Below, piece after piece: positions 1 through 8,797 of a stretch of DNA of 64,000 nucleotides. The notes under the pieces were generated by a model, which was not told the origin of the DNA, ran no database searches, and saw nothing but the letters and a program-made list of their open reading frames with translations. The first letter of the stretch is position 1. Each line of letters begins with the position of its first letter. Position numbers and translations under genes: made by a program. This stretch comes from Cognatundibacterium griseum (GTDB taxonomy: Bacteria; Pseudomonadota; Gammaproteobacteria; Burkholderiales; Burkholderiaceae_D), in the NCBI RefSeq assembly GCF_014284195.1, contig NZ_JACOGC010000002.1, positions 124,001-188,000 of the forward strand, given 5' to 3'.

Positions 1-1733
1 TCAATCGCGATCAGCTCGCCATCATCCAGCGCATAGATTTTTTGTGCCGGTTTTTTACCGCGGGCAGGGGCATCCACCCGGAACAGCGGTGGCCTCGCCA
101 CGCAGATATGACCGCGTGCGATCAGTTGCGGAAAATGCTTGAAAAACAGTGTCAGCAACAGCACCTGAATATGTGAACCATCGACGTCCGCATCTGACAG
201 TATGCAGATTTTGCCGTAGCGCAGATTGGACAAATCGGGCTGGTCATTCGGCCCATGCGGATCGACGCCGATGGCGACGGAAATGTCGTGAATCTCATTA
301 TTCGCAAACAGACGATCACGTTCCGATTCCCAGGAGTTCAGGACCTTGCCGCGCAACGGCAGAATAGCCTGAAATTCTTTATCGCGCCCCATTTTGGCAG
401 AGCCGCCAGCGGAATCGCCCTCGACCAGGAACAGCTCATTACGGGTGATGTCGTTCGATTCGCAGTCGGTCAGTTTGCCCGGCAATACGGCAACACCGGA
501 AGATTTTTTCTTTTCCACTTTTTGCGCCGAACGCAGGCGTGACTGCGCCTGCTTGATGACCAGTTCCGCCAGTTTTTTGCCGTATTCAACGTGAGAATTG
601 AGCCAGAGTTCCAATGGCGGTTTGGCAAATGAGGACACCAGTCGTACCGCATCCCGGGAATTCAGCCGCTCTTTGATCTGTCCCTGAAATTGCGGGTCCA
701 GCACTTTCGCCGACAGCACGAAAGACACGCGGGCAAAGACATCTTCAGGCAATAGTTTCACGCCTTTCGGTAGCAGCGAATGCATCTCGGCGAAGCTTTT
801 GACCGCGCCGAACAGACCGTCGCGCAAGCCGGATTCATGGGTGCCGCCAGCCGGCGTCGGAATCAGGTTTACATAAGATTCACGTACCACATTACCTTCC
901 TCGGTCCATGCCACGACCCAGGATGCCCCTTCGCCTTCGGCAAAACCTTCGCTGTCCGAACTCGCAAATTGCTCGCCTTCAAACAAAGGAATCAGAGGTT
1001 CACCGTGCGAAGATTGCGCCAGTGCTTCGGTCAGGTAACCGCGCAGACCCTGGTCATATTGCCAGACCAGAGTTTCACCGGTTTTGGCATTCGTGAGCGT
1101 GACTTTAACGCCAGGTAACAGCACGGCCTTGGAACGCAGCAGGCGCTGCAATTCACCCAGGGGAATGTTGGGAGAGTCGAAGTATTTGGCATCCGGCCAG
1201 ATCGAGACCCGTGTGCCGTTTTTTTTATCGCCGCGCGGAATGGGCTGGCTGCGCAAAGGCTCGATGACATCGCCGTCGGCAAATGTCAGCTGATGCAGGC
1301 CGGCCTCGCGCCAGACCGTGATTTCAAGACGTCTGGACAGCGCATTGGTTACGGAAACCCCGACCCCGTGCAGACCGCCGGAGAACGCATAAGCGCCGCC
1401 TGAACCCTTGTCGAACTTACCGCCGGCATGCAGACGGGTAAACACGATTTCCACCGTAGGTACGCCTTCTTCGGGATGCAGACCCACGGGAATGCCGCGG
1501 CCGTCATCTTCCACGCTGACGCTGCCATCGGTGTGGAGGGTGACCTGAATATGTTTACAATGACCACCCAGCGCTTCATCGGAAGCATTGTCGATGACCT
1601 CCTGGATGATATGCAGCGGGTTTTCTGTCCGCGTGTACATGCCCGGTCTTTGCTTGACGGGTTCCAGTCCTTTCAGAACTCGGATCGATGATTCGCTATA
1701 GTCAGTCGTTACTGTATTTTTTTTGGTTGCCAT
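1..1733 (-). CDS. parE: DNA topoisomerase IV subunit B (ParE), 3' part missing
   Basis: The minus-strand frame is open from an ATG at 1733 to the window edge (577 codons), so the C-terminus lies outside. The product is the ATPase subunit of topoisomerase IV, which with ParC decatenates daughter chromosomes. The N-terminus has the GHKL ATP site: EVIDNASDEAL, then DDGRGIPVG, then GGLHGVGVSVTNALS. A transducer domain follows, and then the TOPRIM start ELFLVEGDSAGGSAKMGRD and the metal-binding LSDADVDGSHI. The TOPRIM segment is of the ParE type, and the roughly 650-residue family length fits a missing C-terminal tail. It is divergent from the receiver-like gene at 1868. Confidence 0.96.
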   Translation of the reverse strand, partial: MATKKNTVTTDYSESSIRVLKGLEPVKQRPGMYTRTENPLHIIQEVIDNASDEALGGHCKHIQVTLHTDGSVSVEDDGRGIPVGLHPEEGVPTVEIVFTRLHAGGKFDKGSGGAYAFSGGLHGVGVSVTNALSRRLEITVWREAGLHQLTFADGDVIEPLRSQPIPRGDKKNGTRVSIWPDAKYFDSPNIPLGELQRLLRSKAVLLPGVKVTLTNAKTGETLVWQYDQGLRGYLTEALAQSSHGEPLIPLFEGEQFASSDSEGFAEGEGASWVVAWTEEGNVVRESYVNLIPTPAGGTHESGLRDGLFGAVKSFAEMHSLLPKGVKLLPEDVFARVSFVLSAKVLDPQFQGQIKERLNSRDAVRLVSSFAKPPLELWLNSHVEYGKKLAELVIKQAQSRLRSAQKVEKKKSSGVAVLPGKLTDCESNDITRNELFLVEGDSAGGSAKMGRDKEFQAILPLRGKVLNSWESERDRLFANNEIHDISVAIGVDPHGPNDQPDLSNLRYGKICILSDADVDGSHIQVLLLTLFFKHFPQLIARGHICVARPPLFRVDAPARGKKPAQKIYALDDGELIAI

Positions 1734-1867
1734 GCGAAGTGAAAATTGTTGTTTTGGTTGAAATATAATAATGTTTTGCAATTTCTTCGTCAGGGTGGCG
1801 CAGAATAGAGGTATTCTTGCACCCGTTTTGGCAGCTATTGTAGCTGTATTGTGTAGATGGATAAACG

Positions 1868-2725
1868 ATGCCACAAAAAACAGCCACCATCGCAATCCGC
1901 TTGTTAGGCTTTTCCGCGAAAGAGGAGGAGACATTTTCGACCGTTCTCGCCGTCGCCCGCGAGAAAGGCTATCTGTACACTTGCCTGAAAAACGGCTGTG
2001 TGCAGGATCCGGATATGTATCTGGTGAACGCCGAGAATATTCAGGCCATTGCAACCCTGTCGGATCTGAATCCCGGCGAGGCATTGCCTGTCTTGCTGAT
2101 TGGCCAGCCTGAAATTGATCTGCCTTACGAAGTCATGCCGCGTCCGATACGCTGGCGTAATATTTTTGGGATTCTGGATGGACTGATCGACCGGCGCGAT
2201 TTATTGCTGACGACGCTGGCCGCACATACTTCGGTGACGGTGCATGAGCGGCGACGCCATAAGCGTCTCGACCTGGACCTGACCGATCCGGTTGTGTACC
2301 AGAAATTACGTCAGCGTCCCATGGCCAAAGGCGGTATTCTGGTGATTGATAAAGATACGCAATTCCGCGAATACGTAGCGATGATGATGGATCGTTACGG
2401 CATTACCGTGACGCTGGCTTCGGATGAGCGCAGTGCCTTGCTGCTGGACAGGAATAATCAGCATGCACTGACTCTGATTAACACGTCGACCCCGGGCGTT
2501 GATCCTTATCGTCTGTGTGAGGCACTGAAAAAACAAAATCAGGGCCACAAAACTTCAGTGATTTTTCTGCTCGACAAAGGGCAGGAATATAAACAGATCA
2601 TGGCGGAAAAGGTCGGATGCGACGGCTATCTGATAAAACCGCTGTCACGCCACGTTCTGGTGCGAACAATTAAAAAATTCCTTCACATATTCAGTGATCT
2701 CTCTGTCCGCAAGGAGCATGGCTGA
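1868..2725 (+). CDS. Response-regulator-like protein with degenerate receiver domain
   Basis: A 285-residue protein. Residues 1-130 are not recognised. Residues 155-275 have the receiver (CheY) fold pattern: ILVIDKD at the acidic-pocket strand, LTLINTSTPG where the phospho-acceptor Asp normally sits, and YLIKPL with the conserved Lys (K257). The acceptor position is Asn (N205) and the usual paired acidic residues are only partly kept, so phosphorylation by a kinase is unlikely. No DNA-binding domain is visible and no histidine kinase is adjacent. It may act as an unphosphorylated docking module. The N-terminal half could be a second, more diverged receiver. The ATG start opens the frame directly after the divergent parE promoter region. 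Confidence 0.7.
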   Translation: MPQKTATIAIRLLGFSAKEEETFSTVLAVAREKGYLYTCLKNGCVQDPDMYLVNAENIQAIATLSDLNPGEALPVLLIGQPEIDLPYEVMPRPIRWRNIFGILDGLIDRRDLLLTTLAAHTSVTVHERRRHKRLDLDLTDPVVYQKLRQRPMAKGGILVIDKDTQFREYVAMMMDRYGITVTLASDERSALLLDRNNQHALTLINTSTPGVDPYRLCEALKKQNQGHKTSVIFLLDKGQEYKQIMAEKVGCDGYLIKPLSRHVLVRTIKKFLHIFSDLSVRKEHG

Positions 2726-2781
2726 GGGCCACACGCCGATTGCTGTGCTTTAGTTGCTGCGCAGCGCGTATGCTGACAGCA

Positions 2782-3951
2782 TTATTTGCTCAGCAGGCGC
2801 ATACCGCGCTCCAGTCCTTCCAGCGTCACTGGAAACATCCTGTTGCTCATCAGCTGGCGCACTACAGAAATCGATTGCCGGTATTGCCATAAACCTTCCG
2901 GTTCGGGGTTGAGCCAGATGTATTTCGGAAACGTGTTGGCAAAACGTTGCAACCAGACCGCACCGGCTTCTTCATTGTTATATTCCACAGAGCCGCCGGG
3001 TTGCAGAATCTCATAAGGACTCATCGTGGCATCGCCGACAAAAATCAATTTGGTGTCAGGCGGATATTTGCGCAGGATGTCCCAGGTCGGAAATTTTTCC
3101 GCATGGCGGCGGCGATTGTTTTTCCACAGATAGTCGTAAACGCAGTTGTGAAAATAAAAGAATTCCATATTTTTGAATTCAGTTTTGGCTGCAGAAAACA
3201 GCTCCTCAGTCTGGGCAATGTGGTCATCCATGGTGCCTCCCACATCCAGCAGCATGAGCACCTTGATATTGTTTTTACGCTCAGGCTGCATCTTGATATC
3301 CAGGTAGCCTGCATTATTAGCCGTTGCCTTGATGGTGGCATCCAGCGCGAGTTCTTCTTCGGCTCCTTGCCGGGCAAATTTACGCAGGCGGCGCAGCGCA
3401 ACCTTGATGTTGCGGGTGCCGAGTTCGCGTTCTGCATCGTAGTCTTTGAATGAGCGTTCTTCCCATACTTTGACGGCACTGCGGTTGCCGCCTTTACCGC
3501 CAATCCGCACGCCTTCCGGGTTGATGCCACCATTGCCGAATGGCGATGTGCCGCCAGTGCCTATCCATTTGCTGCCCCCTTCGTGGCGTTCCTTCTGTTC
3601 GTTCAGTAATTCCCGCAGCCGGTCCATCAGTTTGTCATAGCCAAACTTTTCGATCGCGGCTTTTTGTTCATCCGTCAGTTCTCGCTCCAGACGCTTGGTG
3701 AGCCAGTCCAGCGGTATATCGGGACGTTTTTCAAAAATAGTCTCGATGCCCCGGAAATAAGCGCCGAATGCCTTGTCGAATTTATCGAAATGTGCTTCGT
3801 CCTTCACCAGAATGGTACGCGCCAGAAAATAAAAATCATCCAGCGACATGCTGATCAGACCCTGTTCCAGCGCTTCCAGCAGCATCAGGAATTCTTTAAT
3901 AGAAACCGGGACTTTGGCATCTTTCAGTGTAAAAAAGAAATCGATCAGCAC
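2782..3951 (-). CDS. VWA domain (CoxE-like) protein
   Basis: A 389-residue protein of the family usually annotated as VWA domain-containing or CoxE-like. The N-terminal half is helical. The C-terminal half carries a von Willebrand A domain with a MIDAS-like motif, VLMLLDVGGTMDDH, at about residue 230, followed by LIFVGDATMSPYEI. Such proteins commonly work with a MoxR-type AAA+ ATPase as metal-insertion or remodelling pairs. No MoxR gene lies in the window beside it. The start is GTG at 3951, with GGAG nine bases upstream inside the end of the preceding GNAT gene. The 5-nt gap implies co-transcription with that gene. Confidence 0.85.
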   Translation of the reverse strand: MLIDFFFTLKDAKVPVSIKEFLMLLEALEQGLISMSLDDFYFLARTILVKDEAHFDKFDKAFGAYFRGIETIFEKRPDIPLDWLTKRLERELTDEQKAAIEKFGYDKLMDRLRELLNEQKERHEGGSKWIGTGGTSPFGNGGINPEGVRIGGKGGNRSAVKVWEERSFKDYDAERELGTRNIKVALRRLRKFARQGAEEELALDATIKATANNAGYLDIKMQPERKNNIKVLMLLDVGGTMDDHIAQTEELFSAAKTEFKNMEFFYFHNCVYDYLWKNNRRRHAEKFPTWDILRKYPPDTKLIFVGDATMSPYEILQPGGSVEYNNEEAGAVWLQRFANTFPKYIWLNPEPEGLWQYRQSISVVRQLMSNRMFPVTLEGLERGMRLLSK

Positions 3952-3956
3952 TTGTT

Positions 3957-4550
3957 TTATTCTCCATATTGATTTTGCAGATACTGCAAATTTCTTTTAA
4001 CCCCGGGCCATTCATTTTGCAAAATGCTGTAGACAACAGTATCACGAATGCGCCCATCCGGCAGTACCATATGGCTGCGCAGCACGCCATCGCGCTTGGC
4101 GCCCAGCCGTTCAATTGCTGCCTGTGAACGGCGGTTGAACCAGTCCGTGCGGAATTCTACTGCGATGCATCCCATCTCCTCAAATGCCGTTGTCAGCAAC
4201 AGCAGTTTGCATTCCGTATTTACACCGCTGCGCTGCGCAGAACGGGCATACCAGGTGTAGCCAATTTCGAGCCGCCGGTTCTGGTGATCCATATTGCAAA
4301 AGCGGGTGCTGCCGATAATTTTCCGGCTGTTATTATCCCTGACTGCAAAAGGAATCGCTTTTTGTTGCGTCTGCATGTCGAGCGCCAGTTGCAGCCAGTG
4401 TTCGGTATTTTCCGGTGCCGGAACCGATGTGAAAAACAGCTTCCACAGTTCGCCGTCCTGCGCTGCAAGCCGGATTTCAGGTAAATGTGCCGCATTCAGG
4501 GGTTCAAGAGTGACCAGATTGCCGGTCAGGTTAACTGGTTCGTATTGCAT
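3957..4550 (-). CDS. GNAT-family N-acetyltransferase (RimJ/RimL-like)
   Basis: A 197-residue acetyl-CoA-dependent acyltransferase. Family features seen are the opening VNLTGNLVTLEPL, the strand IIGSTRFCNMD, the LEIGYTWYARSAQRSGVNTECK segment corresponding to the acetyl-CoA loop region, and RLGAKRDGVLRSH near the end. These resemble RimJ/RimL N-terminal acetyltransferases, but the substrate cannot be read from sequence. The first gene of a two-gene unit with the VWA gene downstream. ATG start at 4550. Confidence 0.85.
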   Translation of the reverse strand: MQYEPVNLTGNLVTLEPLNAAHLPEIRLAAQDGELWKLFFTSVPAPENTEHWLQLALDMQTQQKAIPFAVRDNNSRKIIGSTRFCNMDHQNRRLEIGYTWYARSAQRSGVNTECKLLLLTTAFEEMGCIAVEFRTDWFNRRSQAAIERLGAKRDGVLRSHMVLPDGRIRDTVVYSILQNEWPGVKRNLQYLQNQYGE

Positions 4551-4706
4551 ATCAATCCTTCGTGAATGAAACGGTCAAAGTGCAGGTATAGATTGACTGT
4601 CCCATAAAATGGTGGCCAGCGTCAGCAGCAGAGCAGGTAAAAATGATCCGTAACAGAAAGAAGTTCGGCGTTATAATACTAAATTCACTCAAAACAACAG
4701 CGATGC

Positions 4707-4735
4707 TTGCTAACGAAAATAAAAGACGTTATACT
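4707..4735 (+). promoter_or_regulatory. Sigma-70 promoter for rpsT
   Basis: A -35 hexamer TTGCTA (4707-4712) and a -10 hexamer TATACT (4730-4735) are separated by exactly 17 bases. They lie about 80 bases upstream of the rpsT ATG. The roughly 75-nt leader is AT-rich. The position and quality fit a strong ribosomal-protein promoter. Confidence 0.75.
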
Positions 4736-4817
4736 GCAAAGCTGTATAGAATTTTGCGGCGTGGCATTTAATCAACTTGCTTTGACCTCGTCGCTTTGAC
4801 CACGTTTAGGAAATCTC

Positions 4818-5081
4818 ATGGCAAATACCGCACAAGCACGCAAACGTGCTCGTCAAGCAGTTAAACAAAATGCACACAACTCCAGCCAGCGCTCTGCGTT
4901 GCGCACAGCGATCAAGGCTGTCCGTAAAGCGATCGAGGCAGGTGATAAAGCCGCTGCTGCGACAATCTTCCAGACATCTGTTTCTACAATCGACAGTATT
5001 GCTGACAAGAAAATCATTCATAAAAACAAAGCTGCACGTCACAAGAGCCGTCTGGCATCTGCGATCAAGGCACTGGCTTAA
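4818..5081 (+). CDS. rpsT: 30S ribosomal protein S20
   Basis: An 87-residue basic protein with the S20 signature ([18 protein letters not shown] at the start, then [19 protein letters not shown], ending [16 protein letters not shown]). S20 is a primary 16S rRNA binder that assembles into the small subunit. Length is normal for the family. It is monocistronic: its own promoter lies upstream and a strong terminator follows the stop codon. Confidence 0.98.
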   Translation: MANTAQARKRARQAVKQNAHNSSQRSALRTAIKAVRKAIEAGDKAAAATIFQTSVSTIDSIADKKIIHKNKAARHKSRLASAIKALA

Positions 5082-5097
5082 TTGCTGCTTCTTGTTT

Positions 5098-5129
5098 GAA
5101 AAAAACCGCAGATATCTGCGGTTTTTTTT
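5098..5129 (+). terminator. Rho-independent terminator of rpsT
   Basis: An 11-bp GC-containing hairpin (AACCGCAGAT paired with ATCTGCGGTT) is flanked by A-tract and T-tract, so it can act in both directions. It begins about 17 bases after the rpsT stop. Confidence 0.88.
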
Positions 5130-5214
5130 ATGGTCGTTCAATTGCTGAGAAATTCCTGACCTGAGTTACTGAGCGTGAGCGTACTCAGGTCGGTAAATGT
5201 TCAAGTGCAGAAGC

Positions 5215-5667
5215 CTAACGTAACGGCAAGCCTTCAATCTTGCTGCCAGACTTGATATTTTTTTGTTTGAACCAGCCCTGATTCATTTCCAGTGCGTAGC
5301 GCACGGTTTTATTGGCGCAATGCGAATCGGTGGTTTCCGGCTGCATATCCTCGATATTCACGATTTTCCCATCGCTATCAATAAATGCCACCGACAGTGG
5401 GATCAGCGTATTTTTCATCCACATGCAGACGCTCGCCGGTGCGCCGAAATCAAACACCATTCCTTCATTTGCGCCCATCTGGGTACGCAGCATCAGACCT
5501 TGCTGACGCTGGGCCTCGCTGGCGGCAACCTCAGCTTTGATTACATAAATGCCTGCAGAGAGTTGTGTAACAGGGAGTTTTCCCTGTGCAGAGCAGGTCA
5601 GGGTTGTCAGTGAGAGAACGGTTATGCCGACCAATTGCTTGGCGGAAGAAAAAAAAGTATTTTTCAT
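5215..5667 (-). CDS. DUF192 family exported protein
   Basis: A 150-residue protein with an N-terminal Sec-type signal (positively charged MKNTFFSSAKQ, then a hydrophobic stretch ending near CSAQG). The DUF192 core follows: EVAASEAQRQQGLMLRTQM, EGMVFDFGAP, CMWMKNTLIPLSVAFID, and IEDMQPET. The pattern of RxxGLM, then MWMKNT, then FID is diagnostic. The molecular function of the family is unsettled. It is probably periplasmic and monocistronic. Confidence 0.88.
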   Translation of the reverse strand: MKNTFFSSAKQLVGITVLSLTTLTCSAQGKLPVTQLSAGIYVIKAEVAASEAQRQQGLMLRTQMGANEGMVFDFGAPASVCMWMKNTLIPLSVAFIDSDGKIVNIEDMQPETTDSHCANKTVRYALEMNQGWFKQKNIKSGSKIEGLPLR

Positions 5668-5715
5668 GAAGAAATAGTCAACAGAATCAATTGAGCCTCA
5701 TATCCTACCGGAAAT

Positions 5716-5746
5716 AAAAAAGGCAGGAATCAATCCTGCCTTTTTT
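5716..5746 (-). terminator. Rho-independent terminator downstream of the Ala/Lys-rich gene
   Basis: The stem GGCAGGA/TCCTGCC is flanked by A6 and T6 tracts. It lies 24 bases past the stop of the minus-strand gene ending at 5770, and upstream of the DUF192 gene. Confidence 0.85.
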
Positions 5747-5769
5747 GTCACACTTTGATTCAAAATTCT

Positions 5770-5970
5770 TTATTTTGCCGGAGCAGCCGACGCAGCAGCT
5801 TCAGCTTCTGCTTTTTTCGCTTTTTTGGATTTCTTGGCTTTTTTAGCTGGCTTTGCGGCTGCCTCTGCAGATGCAGCAGAAGCGGAGGCCGGAGCGGAAG
5901 CAGCAGGTGCTTGTGCAAATGCAACTGAAGCAAACAGACCAGCAATCAGAGCGGCGATCAATTTTTTCAT
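5770..5970 (-). CDS. Small Ala/Lys-rich exported protein
   Basis: A 66-residue protein. A clear signal peptide (MKKLIAALIAGLFASVAFA, cleavage after AFA) is followed by a low-complexity Ala/Pro/Ser run, a lysine-rich block (KPAKKAKKSKKAKKAE) and an Ala-rich tail. No folded domain is apparent. Histone-H1-like and PhaP-like tails share this composition, but the signal peptide points to the periplasm. It has its own terminator downstream, which supports a real gene. Function unknown. Confidence 0.7.
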   Translation of the reverse strand: MKKLIAALIAGLFASVAFAQAPAASAPASASAASAEAAAKPAKKAKKSKKAKKAEAEAAASAAPAK

Positions 5971-6081
5971 GTCAACTTCCCTTAAATAATGTTTTATAAA
6001 AAATGTTTTCCAGTCAGTGATTCCATCGAATCAGGGGGAATAACGGTGGCCGGAGAGAGCGGGTTGACATGGAAAGTAAAA

Positions 6082-6645
6082 TTATTTTGGCATAGATGTC
6101 GGAATGTCAACTTCCTGCCATTCCCCCGGCATCAATGGGTGTGTCTCCAGCGAAAATCCACCGATGGCAATCCGCACCAGCCGCAGCGTGGGTAAGCCGA
6201 CCGCTGCAGTCATGCGTCTGACCTGACGGTTTTTTCCTTCCGACAGAATCAGGCATAGCCAGCTGGTCGGAATGTTTGCCCGCTCGCGCACGGGAGGGTG
6301 GCGAGGCCAGATCCAGTCAGGAGGCTGAATATGTCTGACGATGCATGGCTGGGTGGTGAAGTCGCCCAGATCAAGCGGTTGAGCCAATCGCTCAAGCATC
6401 GCTTTGTCCGGCGTTCCTTCAACCTGAACCAGGTAAGTTTTCGCCTGTTTATGATCCGGGTGACTGATACGGTTTTGCAGCCGGCCATCGTCTGTCAGCA
6501 AAATTAATCCTTCGCTGTCCGCGTCGAGGCGACCCGCAGGATATATATTGGGAATGTCCAGATAGTCGGACAGGGTCTCCCGTGTTGGATGCGCCGAAAA
6601 CTGGCACATCACATTGTAAGGTTTGTTGAATAAGATGAGTTTCAT
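6082..6645 (-). CDS. rluE: 23S rRNA pseudouridine synthase, RluE type
   Basis: A 187-residue member of the RsuA/RluB/E/F group. It opens MKLILFNKPYNVMCQFS. The catalytic motif YPAGRLDADSEGLILLTDDG (about residues 36-55) contains the essential Asp. ISHPDHKQAKTYLVQVEG and SEGKNRQVRRMTAAVGLPTLRLVR follow, both typical. No S4 domain is present, as in RluE, which makes pseudouridine 2457 in 23S rRNA. The family assignment is firm. The exact target is inferred from the RluE-like length and absence of S4. Confidence 0.88.
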   Translation of the reverse strand: MKLILFNKPYNVMCQFSAHPTRETLSDYLDIPNIYPAGRLDADSEGLILLTDDGRLQNRISHPDHKQAKTYLVQVEGTPDKAMLERLAQPLDLGDFTTQPCIVRHIQPPDWIWPRHPPVRERANIPTSWLCLILSEGKNRQVRRMTAAVGLPTLRLVRIAIGGFSLETHPLMPGEWQEVDIPTSMPK

Positions 6646-6826
6646 GGCAATATGGTACCTGCAATTGGGAAAACTGATGGCATCCAGTAAAATACTAGTG
6701 CATAATACGAAATGAAGGTCTTGTGTCTTATAGAAGAGTTAATAGCGATATTGACCGTTGTGTAGCCAACAAGGCATCTTATGAGCAAAGCGCGACCCGC
6801 TTGATCGCCTAACTACGGAGAAAACG

Positions 6827-8080
6827 ATGTATCAACATATTCAAGTTCCTGCTGAAGGTAAAAAAATTACCGTCAATGCCGATTTCTCGCTGAATGTTCC
6901 TGACAATCCAATTATTCCTTTCATTGAGGGTGATGGTACTGGCGTGGATATCAGCCCTGTCATGATCAAGGTGGTTGATGCTGCTGTTGCCAAAGCATAT
7001 GGTGGTAAGCGCAAGATCAGCTGGATGGAAATCTATGCCGGTGAAAAATCGACCAAGGTTTATGGTCCGGATGTCTGGTTGCCGGAAGAGACATTGAAAG
7101 TCCTGAAGGATTACGTTGTTTCGATCAAGGGGCCTTTGACAACGCCGGTCGGTGGCGGCATCCGCTCCCTGAACGTGGCATTGCGTCAGGAACTGGATCT
7201 GTATGTTTGTCTGCGTCCTGTGCGCTATTTCAAAGGCGTACCATCCCCAGTACGTGAGCCGGAAAAAACCGACATGGTCATCTTCCGCGAAAACTCTGAA
7301 GATATTTATGCCGGTATCGAATTTGCAGAAGGTACTGATCAGGTTAAAAAACTGATCAAGTTCCTGCAGGATGAAATGGGTGTGAAAAAAATCCGTTTCC
7401 CTGAGTCTTCCGGTATCGGCGTGAAGCCGGTTTCCCGCGAAGGTACAGAGCGCCTGGTGCGCAAAGCGATCCAGTACGCGATCGACAATGACAAGCCATC
7501 TGTGACGATCGTTCACAAGGGCAATATCATGAAGTATACCGAAGGCGGTTTCCGTGACTGGGCATATGCGCTGGCACAAAAAGAATTCGGTGCAGAGCTG
7601 ATTGACGGCGGCCCATGGTGCAAATTCAAAAATCCGAAGACAGGCAAAGAAATCACTGTCAAAGATTCCATCGCTGATGCATTCCTGCAGCAAATCCTGT
7701 TGCGTCCGGCAGAGTACAGCGTGATCGCGACACTGAACCTGAATGGCGATTACATCTCCGACGCGCTGGCCGCACAGGTCGGCGGTATCGGTATCGCTCC
7801 TGGTGCCAACCTGTCTGATTCCGTGGCAATGTTTGAAGCAACACATGGTACAGCGCCGAAATATGCTGGCAAAGATTACGTGAACCCGGGTTCGCTGATC
7901 TTGTCTGCTGAAATGATGCTGCGTCACATGGGCTGGGTAGAGGCAGCAGATCTGCTGATCTCTTCCACAGAAAAAGCCATCACTGCGAAGAAAGTGACTT
8001 ACGACTTTGCGCGCCTGATGGAAGGGGCTACTCAGGTATCGTGCTCCGGATTTGGCGATGTCATGATCGACAATATGTAA
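6827..8080 (+). CDS. icd: NADP-dependent isocitrate dehydrogenase
   Basis: A 417-residue TCA-cycle enzyme that oxidatively decarboxylates isocitrate to 2-oxoglutarate. Substrate loop residues are in [20 protein letters not shown]. The [13 protein letters not shown] motif and metal-binding [14 protein letters not shown] are present. The NADP-selecting segment [18 protein letters not shown] carries the Lys-Tyr pair typical of E. coli-type Icd. Length matches that enzyme (416). A GGAG ribosome-binding site precedes the ATG. It is monocistronic with a terminator 20 bases downstream. Confidence 0.98.
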   Translation: MYQHIQVPAEGKKITVNADFSLNVPDNPIIPFIEGDGTGVDISPVMIKVVDAAVAKAYGGKRKISWMEIYAGEKSTKVYGPDVWLPEETLKVLKDYVVSIKGPLTTPVGGGIRSLNVALRQELDLYVCLRPVRYFKGVPSPVREPEKTDMVIFRENSEDIYAGIEFAEGTDQVKKLIKFLQDEMGVKKIRFPESSGIGVKPVSREGTERLVRKAIQYAIDNDKPSVTIVHKGNIMKYTEGGFRDWAYALAQKEFGAELIDGGPWCKFKNPKTGKEITVKDSIADAFLQQILLRPAEYSVIATLNLNGDYISDALAAQVGGIGIAPGANLSDSVAMFEATHGTAPKYAGKDYVNPGSLILSAEMMLRHMGWVEAADLLISSTEKAITAKKVTYDFARLMEGATQVSCSGFGDVMIDNM

Positions 8081-8098
8081 TTCCCAGTCTTTACACTG

Positions 8099-8128
8099 TA
8101 AAAAAACCGGCTTTTGCCGGTTTTTTTA
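8099..8128 (+). terminator. Rho-independent terminator of icd
   Basis: The stem AACCGGC/GCCGGTT with loop TTTT sits between A and T tracts, directly after the icd stop. It also faces the convergent regulator gene. Confidence 0.88.
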
Positions 8129-8179
8129 TTGGTTGCGTTATCTTACCGTCAGGTGCGGCTGGTAATCTGCAAACAGCAG

Positions 8180-8797
8180 TTACGACGCCGTATTGCTCAG
8201 TGCATAGCGGATCAGATCGGCCTGTCCTTCGATATTCAGTTTGCGTTTGATATTCAGCCGGTGAGTTTCCACTGTCCTGACGCTCAATCCCAGTTCATGG
8301 GCAATATGCTTATTGGATTTACCAGTTGCGATACTGTTCAGAATGCATTGTTCCCTCTGTGTCAGCAGCGGGGTGGCTGTCGTGCTGGGTTGCTTCAGAC
8401 CAGAACTGAAATAATTTCCGCCCGCTGTCACCGTTTCAATCGCATTGATGATGTCTTCCGCCGGTGCATCCTTCAATACATAAGCGCGGGCTCCGGCCTG
8501 TATTGCCTGAGTGACGTACTCGGCCTTGTCGTGCATGGAGAGCATGATGATGGCAATATCAGGATAATCCTGAGTCAGCTTTCCTGTCAGGTTGATGCCA
8601 TTCATACTGCCCAGATTAATGTCCATCAATATCAGATCAATCATTTGGGACGCAATGATTTTTAATGCTTCCGTGGCATTGCCGGCTTCTCCGGCAATAT
8701 GAAAATGTGGCACTGATTCGAGCCGGGCGCGCAATCCATCGCGCACCAAGGGATGGTCGTCAATCAGTAGCAGATGGATCTTTTTTTTCTCTTCCAT
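8180..8797 (-). CDS. NarL/LuxR-type response regulator
   Basis: A 205-residue DNA-binding response regulator. The receiver domain (about 6-125) has the acidic pair LLIDDHPLVRDGLRARL, the phospho-acceptor in IDLILMDINLGSMNG, and AYVLKDAPAEDI. The LuxR-type HTH (about 140-200) contains LTQREQCILNSIATGKSNKH and LSVRTVETHRLNIKRKL. It follows the histidine kinase gene with a one-base TAATG overlap, so the two form a two-component system. All residues needed for phosphotransfer are present. The target genes are not evident. Confidence 0.93.
   Translation of the reverse strand: MEEKKKIHLLLIDDHPLVRDGLRARLESVPHFHIAGEAGNATEALKIIASQMIDLILMDINLGSMNGINLTGKLTQDYPDIAIIMLSMHDKAEYVTQAIQAGARAYVLKDAPAEDIINAIETVTAGGNYFSSGLKQPSTTATPLLTQREQCILNSIATGKSNKHIAHELGLSVRTVETHRLNIKRKLNIEGQADLIRYALSNTAS

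Noticed and set aside
2947-3453. 168-codon plus-strand frame
   Set aside because: It lies entirely opposite the VWA gene, which has a clear MIDAS motif and operon context.
6809-7927. 372-codon open frame antisense to icd
   Set aside because: The plus-strand icd is unmistakable; the antisense frame is Cys/His/Phe-rich low-quality translation caused by codon bias.
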